A stretch of 64,000 bases of DNA from positions 124,001 through 188,000 of the forward strand of contig NZ_SMTE01000009.1 of the NCBI RefSeq assembly GCF_004357765.1. Direction: 5' to 3'. Shown piece after piece: positions 16,408 to 24,423 of the stretch. Below the pieces are notes generated by a model, which had not been told where the DNA came from, did no database searches, and was given only the letters and a program-made list of their open reading frames with translations. Position 1 is the stretch's first letter, and each line of letters starts with the position of its first letter. The DNA comes from Pseudomonas putida. Lineage in GTDB: Bacteria; Pseudomonadota; Gammaproteobacteria; Pseudomonadales; Pseudomonadaceae. A program made the translations under genes and the position numbers.

Positions 16408-17013
16408 TCACGTGTTCTCGAGCAGGTTGTGAGTAGGGCGATACATCAAATAGGCTTCACCGGTTACGCCCAGCATCGGGTGCGGCACGATCTGGCAGGT
16501 TTTAACAGTCTGAAAACCGTGCCGTTCGTAGAAGCGGCGTGCACCGTGGTTTTCCGCGTAATCGATCAGGCACAGCCCATCGAGCCCAGCGTCATCGGCG
16601 CGCTGCTGGGCGTGATGCAGAAACTGGACGCCCAGCCCCTGGTTCCGCCAAGCCTCATCCAGCGCCAAGCTGGATATGTACAAGGTATCGGGTATTTCCA
16701 TGTCGGCATAAGGCGCGAGGACCGGGTCGGTCTCCACCGGTCTGTCCTCGACCGCGCGCAAGGCGTAGCTATGCATCATGCCGATGACGCGCCCTTCGAA
16801 AGTGGCCATCAGGCAGTTTTTGTAAGAAAAGTCGCCCTGTTCCCTGGCATAGCGAGAGGTACCGACACTGAGCAATGTCTCTCCGGGGGCGGCGAGCTTG
16901 CTCCATATGTAATCGGCCATGCCTTCCGATGTCACTTGGAAGAAACGCGCGATGTCTTGCGCGTCCGAGGCTTGGGCGGGTCTGAAATCGATAGGCACGA
17001 GCAGTGCTCCCAT
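16408..17013 (-). CDS. GNAT family N-acetyltransferase
   Basis: A 201-aa acetyltransferase. Beta-strand 4 and the acetyl-CoA P-loop are seen in YISSLALDEAWRNQGLGVQF (Q/RxxGxG/A pattern), followed by the NHGARRFYERHGFQ segment with the conserved Tyr. It transfers an acetyl group to an amine; the acceptor is unknown. It is convergent with the LysR gene and has no operon partner. The 240 bp upstream hold nothing recognisable. Confidence 0.88.
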   Translation of the reverse strand: MGALLVPIDFRPAQASDAQDIARFFQVTSEGMADYIWSKLAAPGETLLSVGTSRYAREQGDFSYKNCLMATFEGRVIGMMHSYALRAVEDRPVETDPVLAPYADMEIPDTLYISSLALDEAWRNQGLGVQFLHHAQQRADDAGLDGLCLIDYAENHGARRFYERHGFQTVKTCQIVPHPMLGVTGEAYLMYRPTHNLLENT

Positions 17014-17254
17014 GGCGGGTGTTGTCAGCTTTTTTCTGGTTTACGCCTTTGACAGGGAGGCAGGGTAGGCGGTCTATCGGGGCGGCAGCATGCTCTACGC
17101 GACACGATCCGAACGGTGTGCGACAACAGAGCAGGTCGTTCCAGACCAGGTATCTCGGTAGAAGATACCGACCATCGAAACATACTCAGCTGGCGACCGA
17201 TCCAGCCTTGGCCTGGCTCCGCCAACCGCTGACGGAGCAGGCCAAGCTGCTGGT

Positions 17255-17698
17255 TCAGGACTGAGGATCGCCGGTATCGCCGATCAGTCCGACTGCCTCA
17301 ATGGCCAGCAGGGCGCAGCGCTCGTCGTTGTCCGAGGTGTCTCCGCTGACGCCGATGGCGCCCAGCAAACGGCCTTCTGCATCTCGCAAGAGAATACCTC
17401 CCGCGACCGGAATCACCTGGCCATCTGTGAGGCTGTTGATGGCACCGAAGAACGCAGGCATGGCCTGTGCCCGGCGCGCCATTTCGCGACCACCGACGCC
17501 CATGCCCAGGCAACCACGGGCCTTGCCGGTGGCAATCTGCGGGCGTAGAAAGCTCGCCAGTTCGTCGCGCAGTACCGCCAGCGGATGACCGGCGCTGTCA
17601 AGAACTGCAACCGCCAAGGGTTTCAGGCCCTGTACTCGGGCTTGGCGCAGTGTTGTGCCGGCCAGATTTGCAGCCAGTTCGAAGTCCAGGGTTGGCAT
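17255..17698 (-). CDS. GlcG/HbpS family (DUF336) protein
   Basis: A 147-aa heme-binding/GlcG fold protein. It shows the family pattern: ALAVAVLDSAGHPLAVLRDE-type opening, ARGCLGMGVGGREMARRA, then GGILLRDAEGRLLGAIGVSG near the end. ATG 17698 has GGAG nine bases upstream and starts five bases after the amidohydrolase stop codon. Proteins of this family are often encoded in catabolic operons as accessory or heme/cofactor-binding partners; their role is poorly known. It is probably cotranscribed with the amidohydrolase and belongs to the NodD-like regulon. Confidence 0.88.
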   Translation of the reverse strand: MPTLDFELAANLAGTTLRQARVQGLKPLAVAVLDSAGHPLAVLRDELASFLRPQIATGKARGCLGMGVGGREMARRAQAMPAFFGAINSLTDGQVIPVAGGILLRDAEGRLLGAIGVSGDTSDNDERCALLAIEAVGLIGDTGDPQS

Positions 17699-17700
17699 GT

Positions 17701-19044
17701 TCAAAGGCTCCATTTGCCGAGTTCCGCTACACGATCGCGGGTGTACAGATCGGTCCATTTCAGCGAGTTGAAATCCGATACCTGCTTGGGGTTGTAGGCG
17801 GTACGTTGCAGGCGCACCGGCTCCCCGGCCTTGTACACCGCCTGCAGGCGGTTGCGGTCCTGGAGGATGCGGATATCGTCCAAGGGCGAGCCGTCGAGTA
17901 CCAGCAGGTCGGCCTGTTTGCCCGGCGCCAGGCTGCCGAGCGTCTCGCCGCGCGGCATCAGGCGGGCGCCGACATTGGTCGCGGCGAACAGTGCTTCGGC
18001 TGGCGTGAAGTCCAGGCGCTGGACCAGCAGCTCCAGTTCGCGAGCATGCCATTCGCCGTAGGGGGTGACGGCAAAGCCGCTGTCGCTGCCGCAGGCAAAC
18101 GGCACGCCGGCAGCCTTGGCGCGCTTGAGCACCGGGGTGCCGAGCTCCAAGGTACGGGCGCAGTAGCCAGCATAGCCGGTGCTGATCGCCGGGTCGTGGG
18201 GCTGACAGAAGTCCACGGTGTTCTGCGGGAAAGTCATGGTTGGGGCCAGCACGCTACCGGCCTCGAGCAGCGCCTCGATGCAGGCGTCATCCATGTAGAA
18301 GGCATGGAACACCAGGTCGACACCGGCCTTGGCGGCGTACATCACCGCTTCCCGACCATAGGCGTGGGTCGCCACACGGCAGCCTAGGCGGTGGGCTTCA
18401 TCGACCATCTCGCGGGTTTCGTCGGCAGTGAAGGCGGCGATGATTTCCCCGTTTGGGCGACGGTAGGTGCCATCCATGGCGATCTTGATCAAGTCGACGC
18501 CGTCCTTGGCCTGCTTGCGGATTTGCGCGATGGCTTCGGTGCGACTGGTGACCAGTGCGGCGGTGAAATATTCCGGCGCACCGACGCGACTGGGGAACCA
18601 GTCGTTGAGGCTTTGCCGGTTGGTGATCACGCGGCTGCTGGCGGCGATGCGCGGGCCCTCGAACAGACCGGCGTTGACCGTATTGCGCACGGCAATGCTG
18701 AGTTGGCCGCTATCACCAGGGCACACCATCGAGGTCACCCCGGCGGCGAGCACGTGCTGGGCGAAGAACAACCCACGCAAGGCGCGGAATTCATCGCTGG
18801 TCCAGATGTCGATGTCTTCCTCACTCTGGGCATTACCGAACGCCAGGTGAGTGTGCACGTCTACCAGCCCGGGCATGACGAAGTTGGCCTGGACCTCGCG
18901 CTCGCCTTGCCGTGGGCGGGGGGCTTCGGCAGTCGGGCCGACATGGCGGATCAGGCCACCTTCGATGATCAGGGTCTGATGCTGGCGGGGATGCAGGCTG
19001 GTGCCATCGAACAGCGTTGAACAATGCAGATGCAGGGCGCCCAT
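17701..19044 (-). CDS. Metal-dependent amidohydrolase
   Basis: A 447-aa amidohydrolase-superfamily enzyme. Metal ligands are visible: HxH in PGLVDVHTHLAFG, Lys in DLIKIAMDGTY, His in VATHAYG, His in VFHAFYMDD and the catalytic Asp in ACGSDSGF. The C-terminal beta-sandwich segment is GSLAPGKQADLLVLDGSPL. It hydrolyses a cyclic or linear amide, ester or similar bond. ATG 19044 has GAGGAG nine bases upstream; longer in-frame starts lack support. It is the first gene of a leftward unit with the GlcG-like gene and is preceded by a degenerate copy of the tandem ATC-N9-GAT operator. The substrate is unknown, plausibly a lactone or ester intermediate. Confidence 0.88.
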   Translation of the reverse strand: MGALHLHCSTLFDGTSLHPRQHQTLIIEGGLIRHVGPTAEAPRPRQGEREVQANFVMPGLVDVHTHLAFGNAQSEEDIDIWTSDEFRALRGLFFAQHVLAAGVTSMVCPGDSGQLSIAVRNTVNAGLFEGPRIAASSRVITNRQSLNDWFPSRVGAPEYFTAALVTSRTEAIAQIRKQAKDGVDLIKIAMDGTYRRPNGEIIAAFTADETREMVDEAHRLGCRVATHAYGREAVMYAAKAGVDLVFHAFYMDDACIEALLEAGSVLAPTMTFPQNTVDFCQPHDPAISTGYAGYCARTLELGTPVLKRAKAAGVPFACGSDSGFAVTPYGEWHARELELLVQRLDFTPAEALFAATNVGARLMPRGETLGSLAPGKQADLLVLDGSPLDDIRILQDRNRLQAVYKAGEPVRLQRTAYNPKQVSDFNSLKWTDLYTRDRVAELGKWSL

Positions 19045-19106
19045 GGTGTGATTCTCCTCGTCTCGTTGTTTGCCCCAGGCTACGTCCTGGGCACTGTCGA
19101 GCTCCA

Positions 19107-19144
19107 ACAGACACCGTCGATGGCCGGGCATCGATACCATCGAT
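19107..19144 (-). promoter_or_regulatory. Degenerate fourth tandem ATC-N9-GAT operator
   Basis: Reading leftward: ATC-N9-GAT, then an 8-nt spacer, then ATC-N9-TGT followed by TGG. It starts with the same ACAGGTATC as the copy at 21616, and has GATGCC and a terminal TGG like the other copies. One spacer base is extra and the last GAT is changed. It lies 62 bp before the amidohydrolase start. Confidence 0.55.
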
Positions 19145-19166
19145 ACCTGTCTCGGTGGGGCATCTG

Positions 19167-19193
19167 AAAAGTAACGGCGCCAGTCGGCGCCGT
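19167..19193 (-). terminator. Intrinsic-terminator-like hairpin after the alpha/beta hydrolase
   Basis: ACGGCGCC and GGCGCCGT form an 8-bp stem with a 4-nt loop, followed on the reverse strand by TACTTTTC. It lies 24 bp beyond the hydrolase stop codon and separates it from the amidohydrolase promoter region. Confidence 0.65.
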
Positions 19194-19216
19194 CCGATGT
19201 GTGATCTGTTACCGGA

Positions 19217-20374
19217 TCAGGCAGTGCGGCCACCGAGGGTCTCGGCGACCCAGTCGGCGATGTAGTGCCCAGCATTGATGCTGTTGTCGAAGCTTGAGTG
19301 CTGCACGCCACCCTCGCGGTCGGTGAAGATCTTCAGTTCACGTTTTGGGCTGTTGACCAGTTGCTCGTAGGTGCGGTGCGCCCATTTCAGCGGAATCTGC
19401 GAATCCTGCTCGCCGTGGGTGACCAGGAACGGCACGCGGATCCGATCCAGGATGCCATCGAGGTGTACGTTCTCGGCAATGCGCATGAAGTCATCCATAT
19501 CCTGTGCGCCCCAGACCCAGCGTACGTGCGCCCAGTAGTGCGGTACCGGGAAGTTGCCTTCCTTTTCCAGCCGGCGTTTCTGCACGTCGCGCCAGTCATG
19601 GTTGGCGCCCCATACCACGCCGCACGCGAAGCGCGGCTCGAAGGCCACCGCCCGTGGGCAGTAATAGCCACCCAAGGATACGCCCTCCATGCCGATGCGC
19701 TTGGGATCGACCTCGGCGCGGGTTTCCAGCCAGTCGACCACACGACTGGCCCAGTGCTCACTGTCGTAACGTGCAGCCAGACCTTGCAGGCGCAGTGCTT
19801 CGCCGGTACCGGGCTGATCAATGATCAGCGACGAGATGCCGCGCTTGGCCAGCCATGCAGGCAGGCCGACGCGGTATTTCATCTCCTTGGTGGAGTCCAG
19901 GCCATTGACTTGCAACAGCAGTGGTGCCGGGCCGCTCACACCTTCGGCGCGTACCAGCAATCCGGAAAGGTGCTTGCCCTCGTACGGTATCTCCACCCGC
20001 TCGCAGTTTTCCTTGGCCAGGTCGATGCCACGGGCGAAGGTTTCGAGAAACCGTTGGTACAACGCCTCGCGACCTGGCGCGCCGTGGGCTTGCAGGCGTT
20101 CGCAGGTGAGGTAGTAGGTGGCGGCGCGGTTGTACTTCTCGCCAGCGGAAAGGTGCCGGCCGGCGGCAGTGTCTTCCTCTGCCAGGGCGCACAGCTTGTC
20201 GGCCATGGACGACCAGGTTTCGCGGAAGGCCTGGGTACCGGCAGCGTCGGGCTGCTGGGCGGCTTCCTGCAGTGGGGCGCACATTTGCTCGATCTCGCCC
20301 ATGCGGGCGCCCATTTCGATGGCGAGATCCACCGAGAGGTTCCAAACGTAGTTGGTGGGGAAGTAACGGAACAT
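19217..20374 (-). CDS. Alpha/beta hydrolase, 2,6-dihydroxypseudooxynicotine hydrolase-like
   Basis: A 385-aa enzyme with an N-terminal helical cap region (about residues 1-130) and an alpha/beta-hydrolase core. The nucleophile elbow is MEGVSLGGYY (Ser), the acid is in VTHGEQDSQIP and the His in EGGVQHSSF. This architecture resembles the C-C bond hydrolase of nicotine degradation and related FrsA-like esterases, which cleave beside a carbonyl of a dihydroxyaryl ketone. ATG 20374 has AAGGA upstream; the longer in-frame start is unlikely. It carries its own tandem ATC-N9-GAT operator 105 bp upstream. It may cleave the ketone or ring-opened product in the pathway. Confidence 0.87.
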   Translation of the reverse strand: MFRYFPTNYVWNLSVDLAIEMGARMGEIEQMCAPLQEAAQQPDAAGTQAFRETWSSMADKLCALAEEDTAAGRHLSAGEKYNRAATYYLTCERLQAHGAPGREALYQRFLETFARGIDLAKENCERVEIPYEGKHLSGLLVRAEGVSGPAPLLLQVNGLDSTKEMKYRVGLPAWLAKRGISSLIIDQPGTGEALRLQGLAARYDSEHWASRVVDWLETRAEVDPKRIGMEGVSLGGYYCPRAVAFEPRFACGVVWGANHDWRDVQKRRLEKEGNFPVPHYWAHVRWVWGAQDMDDFMRIAENVHLDGILDRIRVPFLVTHGEQDSQIPLKWAHRTYEQLVNSPKRELKIFTDREGGVQHSSFDNSINAGHYIADWVAETLGGRTA

Positions 20375-20479
20375 TCTTGTTGTCCTTCTGCGGTCGTTGA
20401 GTCCGACGCCCTCGAAATGCGGCAGGCACGCAAGGCGCGGTACGAAGGCAAGGTACGCAGGCAGGGCAGGGTGGGGCCA

Positions 20480-20516
20480 ATCGTGATCGGGGATGCGAGG
20501 TATCGCCAAACGCGAT
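20480..20516 (-). promoter_or_regulatory. Tandem ATC-N9-GAT operator upstream of the alpha/beta hydrolase
   Basis: ATC (20480-20482), N9, GAT (20492-20494), N7, ATC (20502-20504), N9, GAT (20514-20516). Read leftward it matches the shared pattern ATCGCG-N5-CGAT-R-N2-TCGCATCC-N7-CGATTGG. Its end is 105 bp from the hydrolase ATG. Confidence 0.8.
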
Positions 20517-20555
20517 GCCCCAGCGGCAAGGCGCAGGCCGGGGCGATGGGACGGC

Positions 20556-21494
20556 TCAGGCGCTGGCGCGCAATGCCTCCGTTTGCCGGTCGGCACGCTG
20601 GATGAAGTCGCTGATACGCTCGCGCAGCCAACGGTGCATGGGGTCGCCATCCATGCTGCGGTGCCAGAGCATGAACTCGCGCATTACCGGGATCTTCACC
20701 GGCGGCGGCAGGATGCGCAGGGGCAGGTAGCCGGCGTACAGCTCGGCCAGGCGGCGGTGCATGGTGGCGATCCGTGCGGTGCCTACCAGCAACTGGGGCA
20801 AGGTGTTGAAATCGTTGGTGATCACTTCCAGGCGGCGGTTGAAACCGTACTGGTTCATGAACCAGTCCTCGATGCTGAGATGGCGGTTGCGGCCGAAGCC
20901 CACCGAGATATGCCCCATTTGCATGTACTGCTCCAAGGTCAACTGCTCGCCGAGTTCGGGGTTGTCGCGCCAGACCACGCAGACATGGTCTTCCTCGAAC
21001 AGCAATTGCGCCGGGTGGCCGTCGATGACGTAGCGCTCGGGCACGATCATCATGTCGACCTCGCCGCGCATCAGCAGCTCGGCGCTGCCGTCGCCGGGGC
21101 TGATCATCTCGAAGGTGATGTGCGGCGCCTGCTGGTGGATCTTCTGGATCACCTGGGCGAACAGCACGCTGATCAGGTAGTCCGAGGTCACCAGGCGGAA
21201 GTGGCGCTTGCTGCTGGCCGGCTCGAATACCGGCTTGGCGGTGATCGAGGAGCGGATGGTCAGCAGCACCTCGCGCACTGGTTTGGCCAGCTCCAGAGCA
21301 TAAGGCGTGGGCTGCATCTTGCGCCCGACCTGCACCAGCAGCTCGTCCTCGAAGAAGGTGCGTAAACGGCCGAGCACGCCGCTGGTGGCCGATTGGGTCA
21401 TGTGCAGGCGTTCGGCGGCGCGGGTGATGTTCTGCTCCTCGAGCAGGATGTCCAGGGCAACCAGCAGGTTCAGATCCAGATGATGAAAGCGCAT
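20556..21494 (-). CDS. LysR family regulator, NodD-like
   Basis: A 312-aa LysR protein of the NodD/FdeR-type subgroup, which starts MRFHHLDLNLLVALDILLEE. The winged helix continues NITRAAERLHMTQSATSGVL and FFEDELLVQVGRKMQPTP, a typical NodD-group DNA-binding segment. The effector domain follows. The surrounding units carry four tandem ATC-N9-GAT elements, the module bound by NodD proteins, so this is the probable regulator of the whole island. It is divergent from the VOC dioxygenase. A TCGCGATACCT half-site at 21525, 31 bp before its ATG, suggests autoregulation. The inducer is probably the aromatic substrate. Confidence 0.92.
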   Translation of the reverse strand: MRFHHLDLNLLVALDILLEEQNITRAAERLHMTQSATSGVLGRLRTFFEDELLVQVGRKMQPTPYALELAKPVREVLLTIRSSITAKPVFEPASSKRHFRLVTSDYLISVLFAQVIQKIHQQAPHITFEMISPGDGSAELLMRGEVDMMIVPERYVIDGHPAQLLFEEDHVCVVWRDNPELGEQLTLEQYMQMGHISVGFGRNRHLSIEDWFMNQYGFNRRLEVITNDFNTLPQLLVGTARIATMHRRLAELYAGYLPLRILPPPVKIPVMREFMLWHRSMDGDPMHRWLRERISDFIQRADRQTEALRASA

Positions 21495-21524
21495 GGCGAT
21501 AGCTCTCGACTCTTGTAGTTATTT

Positions 21525-21535
21525 TCGCGATACCT
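21525..21535 (-). promoter_or_regulatory. Half-site near the NodD-like gene start
   Basis: TCGCGATACCT is the exact reverse complement of AGGTATCGCGA at 21612-21622, the left edge of the main operator. It lacks a paired GAT at the right spacing. It lies in the leader of the LysR gene and may serve autorepression. Confidence 0.4.
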
Positions 21536-21615
21536 TCCCGCTGCATTGCGGATACGTCAATACCTCGCTCCGCTCCAGAGAACCAACGCCAGGCGCCATG
21601 GGCCTGCGCACAGGT

Positions 21616-21652
21616 ATCGCGATTGCCGATGCCTCGCATCCGGACTCGCGAT
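21616..21652 (+). promoter_or_regulatory. Tandem ATC-N9-GAT operator upstream of the VOC dioxygenase
   Basis: ATC (21616-21618), N9, GAT (21628-21630), N7, ATC (21638-21640), N9, GAT (21650-21652), followed by TGGTCA. It ends 114 bp before the ATG of the VOC gene and lies in the divergent region with the LysR gene. Confidence 0.82.
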
Positions 21653-21766
21653 TGGTCACCTCGCCCTGGCACCTAGCAACCTGTATCCAGTCGAACGGCC
21701 GCTGCGCCTCGACCCACTACCGGTGACCCTGCCTCGCCGAATAACAATTTCAATGGAGTGGTAGCC

Positions 21767-22708
21767 ATGAACATTCTTGGTCTCGACGCGCTGGTGTTCG
21801 GCGTCGACGATATCCAGGCCTGTGCCGATTGCCTGCGTGACTACGGTCTCACGGCGGTTCAACTGGACGCCGACGGCGGCCGTTTCGAAGCGCTGGACGG
21901 CACCTCGATCATCATTCGCCGTGGCGACGACGCTGGCTTGCCGCCTGCCCTTGGCCCGACTCCATCGCTGCGCGAAACGGTCTACGGTGTCGCGGAAGCG
22001 GCCGATCTGGATGCCATCGCTGACGAGCTCGGCCGTGATCGCGAAGTGTGTCGCGATGCCGATGGCGCGTTGCACACCTTCGATGACCTCGGTTTTGCCA
22101 TCGCCTTCCAAGTGACCTGCCGCCGAACCTTCGAAGCGCCGGCCGACCTTACCAACGCACCGGGCAGCGCGCCGCAGCGCCCACTCAACCAGCTCGGTAT
22201 CAGCCCGGACATGCCGGCACTGCCACGGACCTTGTCCCACGTGGTGTACTTCGTTCCCGACGCGGCTAAAGGCGAAGCCTTCTACCGCGACCGCCTGGGC
22301 TTCGTCACCACCGACACCTTCATCGGTGTCGGTCCGTTCATGCGCAGCGCCGCCATGGACGACCATCACTGCCTGTTCATGATCCAGACGCCCCCGCACA
22401 TGCAGGGCTGCGAGCACTTCACCTTCCACATGGGTAGCGGCACCGAGGTGCTGCTGGCCGGCACGCGCTTCCAGCAGAGCGGCTGGACCAGCTTCTGGGG
22501 CCCTGGCCGCCACCTGCTGGGTTCCAACTGGTTCTGGTACTTCAACAGTCCGTTGGGCTGCCACATCGAGTACGACGCCGACATGGACAAGCACGACGAT
22601 GAATGGGCAGCCCGTCAAGCGCCGATGTCGGCCGACAACTCGCAGTTGTTCCTGTTCACCTCGCGGGAGAAGTGGGCACCAGGCGGCCCGCCGCCGAAGC
22701 AGGGTTGA
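21767..22708 (+). CDS. VOC-family extradiol-type ring-cleavage dioxygenase
   Basis: A 313-aa protein with two vicinal-oxygen-chelate modules, the type I extradiol dioxygenase layout. The N-terminal module is residues about 1-115. The C-terminal, catalytic module has the metal ligands His in LSHVVYFVPD, His in EHFTFHMGSG and Glu in CHIEYDAD. It should cleave a catechol-like ring next to the hydroxyls, using Fe(II) and O2. ATG 21767 has GGAG eight bases upstream; the GTG at 21758 lacks one. It is followed 3 bp later by the Rieske gene. Together with the FAD hydroxylase it gives hydroxylation then ring opening. Confidence 0.88.
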   Translation: MNILGLDALVFGVDDIQACADCLRDYGLTAVQLDADGGRFEALDGTSIIIRRGDDAGLPPALGPTPSLRETVYGVAEAADLDAIADELGRDREVCRDADGALHTFDDLGFAIAFQVTCRRTFEAPADLTNAPGSAPQRPLNQLGISPDMPALPRTLSHVVYFVPDAAKGEAFYRDRLGFVTTDTFIGVGPFMRSAAMDDHHCLFMIQTPPHMQGCEHFTFHMGSGTEVLLAGTRFQQSGWTSFWGPGRHLLGSNWFWYFNSPLGCHIEYDADMDKHDDEWAARQAPMSADNSQLFLFTSREKWAPGGPPPKQG

Positions 22709-22711
22709 AAG

Positions 22712-23059
22712 ATGGGGTGGGTGGCGCTGTGCCGGCTGAATGAGTTGAGCGAAGGCCGGGCGCTGGGCTTCGATCCGCAGGGCAGGGGCGCGGACAGCTT
22801 GTTCGCTCTTCGCTACCGCGACCAGGTACGGGTCTACCGCAACCTTTGTCCACATCTGCTGGTGCCGTTGGAGTATCGCAAGGACCGCTTTCTCAGCGCC
22901 GACGGCCAGTGGATCGTCTGCTATGCCCACGGTGCGCGCTTCAGGCCAGAAGACGGCACCTGCGTCCACGGCCCGTGTCGCGGCGAGGTGTTGCAGGCCT
23001 TGGATCATCACCAAGCGGACGGCTGGCTGCTATTGCCGTTGGCGCAGCTCGACGGCTGA
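22712..23059 (+). CDS. Small stand-alone Rieske [2Fe-2S] protein
   Basis: A 115-aa protein holding only a Rieske fold. The cluster ligands are CPH (about residues 46-48) and CYAH (about 70-73), with the spacing normal for Rieske ferredoxins (C-x-H then C-x2-H). There is no catalytic iron domain, so it cannot be an oxygenase itself. It is 3 bp downstream of the VOC dioxygenase. Ferredoxins beside extradiol dioxygenases often keep the active-site iron reduced, as XylT-type plant-like ferredoxins do; a Rieske protein in this role is an inference. Alternatively it donates electrons to an enzyme elsewhere. Confidence 0.87.
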   Translation: MGWVALCRLNELSEGRALGFDPQGRGADSLFALRYRDQVRVYRNLCPHLLVPLEYRKDRFLSADGQWIVCYAHGARFRPEDGTCVHGPCRGEVLQALDHHQADGWLLLPLAQLDG

Positions 23060-23062
23060 CCT

Positions 23063-23099
23063 ATCGCGCCGCGCGATAGGTCGCATCCCGCGACGCGAT
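23063..23099 (+). promoter_or_regulatory. Tandem ATC-N9-GAT operator upstream of the FAD monooxygenase
   Basis: ATC (23063-23065), N9, GAT (23075-23077), N7, ATC (23085-23087), N9, GAT (23097-23099), followed by TGGTCA. The left module is part of a perfect 25-bp palindrome, 23058-23082, whose first bases overlap the Rieske stop codon. It ends 99 bp before the monooxygenase ATG, so the monooxygenase operon likely has its own promoter. Confidence 0.82.
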
Positions 23100-23198
23100 T
23101 GGTCAAAGCCCGGCACAGACGGGAAGCTGTGCCCAGGCACAAAGAACGGCCGCCCTGCAGGACTGGGCGGACAACAAGAACAAGACGTGAGACATGCC

Positions 23199-24323
23199 AT
23201 GAACAATGTGAACAACGTGCTGATCGTAGGCGGCGGGATTGGTGGGCTGTGCGCCGCTATCGCCCTGCGCCGCAAAGGCATCGCGGTCGACCTGGTCGAG
23301 CTGAAGACCGAATGGACCGTCTACGGCGTCGGCATCATCCAGCAGAGCAACGTGGTGCGCGAAATGCACCGCCTGGGCCTGCTCGAAGCCTACCTCGACG
23401 CAGCCTATGCCTTCGAGGACGTGGCCATCTACACCACCGAAGGGCAGCAGTTGGCGCGTATCCCCGGCCAGCGCCTGGCTGGTCCGCAGTACCCGGCCAA
23501 CGTCGGTATTTCGCGTCGCGCCCTGCACAAGGTGCTTAGCGAAACCGCCATCGAGCTCGGCACCCAGGTGCGCCTGGGGACCTCGATTGAGCGTTTCGAG
23601 CAGGACGCAGGCGGCGTGGACGTGTTGTTCAGCGACGGTAGCCAGGGCCGCTACGGGTTGGTGGTCGGCGCCGACGGGTTGTTCTCCAAGGTCCGCGGCT
23701 TGCTGTTCGGCGACCGCTACCAGCCGCGCTTCACCGGGCAGTCGGTGTGGCGCTACAACTTCCCTCGGGCTGTCGGCATCGACCACCTGGCCAATTATCA
23801 GGGCCCGTCGGGTAATGCCGGCCTGGTGCCGCTGGCGTCTGACCTGATGTACCTGTTCACCACTTCCCACGAGCCCGGCAACCCATGGATGGAGCCCGCC
23901 ACTCTGGCGGCTGGCCTGCGCCAGCGCCTAGCCGGTTTTGGTGGGCTGATCGGTGAGTTGCGCGAACACATCACTGACAGCGCCGAGGTCGTCTACAAGC
24001 CGCTGGAGGCGGTGTTCGTCGACGAGGCCTGGTATCGCGGTCGCGTGCTGCTCATCGGTGATGCGGCCCATGCCACCACACCGCATCTAGGGCAGGGCGC
24101 CGGCATGGCCATCGAGGACGCTGTGGTGTTGGCCGAGGAGCTCACCTGCGGTGACAGTCTGGATGCGCAATTGCAGCGCTTCATGGAGCGGCGCTTCGAA
24201 CGCTGCAAGTTCATCAGCGAGATGTCACTGCTGGCAGGCGAGAAGGAGGTCCAGCGCGATCCGTCCTTCGACCGCATCGGCCTAGTCAAGCAGATGCTGG
24301 AGGTTACCGCCCGCCCGATCTGA
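23199..24323 (+). CDS. FAD-dependent aromatic hydroxylase (FdeE/salicylate hydroxylase-type)
   Basis: A 374-aa class A flavoprotein monooxygenase. The FAD Rossmann motif is VLIVGGGIGGLCAAIAL (residues about 7-23), the DG motif is VVGADGLFSKVR, and the GD motif is LIGDAAHATTPHLGQGAG. It should insert one oxygen atom into a phenolic ring, using NAD(P)H, to make a catechol-type substrate for the VOC dioxygenase. ATG 23199 gives the short leader normal in the family; its ribosome site is weak. It heads an apparent operon that runs to 36388 and has its own operator. The flavonoid assignment is by analogy with the fde pathway; salicylate- or nicotinate-type substrates remain possible. Confidence 0.88.
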   Translation: MNNVNNVLIVGGGIGGLCAAIALRRKGIAVDLVELKTEWTVYGVGIIQQSNVVREMHRLGLLEAYLDAAYAFEDVAIYTTEGQQLARIPGQRLAGPQYPANVGISRRALHKVLSETAIELGTQVRLGTSIERFEQDAGGVDVLFSDGSQGRYGLVVGADGLFSKVRGLLFGDRYQPRFTGQSVWRYNFPRAVGIDHLANYQGPSGNAGLVPLASDLMYLFTTSHEPGNPWMEPATLAAGLRQRLAGFGGLIGELREHITDSAEVVYKPLEAVFVDEAWYRGRVLLIGDAAHATTPHLGQGAGMAIEDAVVLAEELTCGDSLDAQLQRFMERRFERCKFISEMSLLAGEKEVQRDPSFDRIGLVKQMLEVTARPI

Positions 24324-24423
24324 TTGCCCGTACCCGGTGCGCGCTGCCTTGCCGGCGCGCCGGCCAGTACGCCCTCACCAACCGCCAACACCGACGCACA
24401 AGAACAAGAAAGAGGAAACCCCG

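Noticed and set aside
17014-17254. 240-bp gap that might hold a small gene
   Set aside because: No start with a ribosome site, no conserved frame and no clear RNA structure.
19107-23105. The repeated TCGCATCC...CGATTGG elements as REP or other dispersed repeats
   Set aside because: All copies lie at promoter positions of one gene cluster, keep strict ATC-N9-GAT spacing and orientation toward the genes, and vary between the fixed positions, as operators do.
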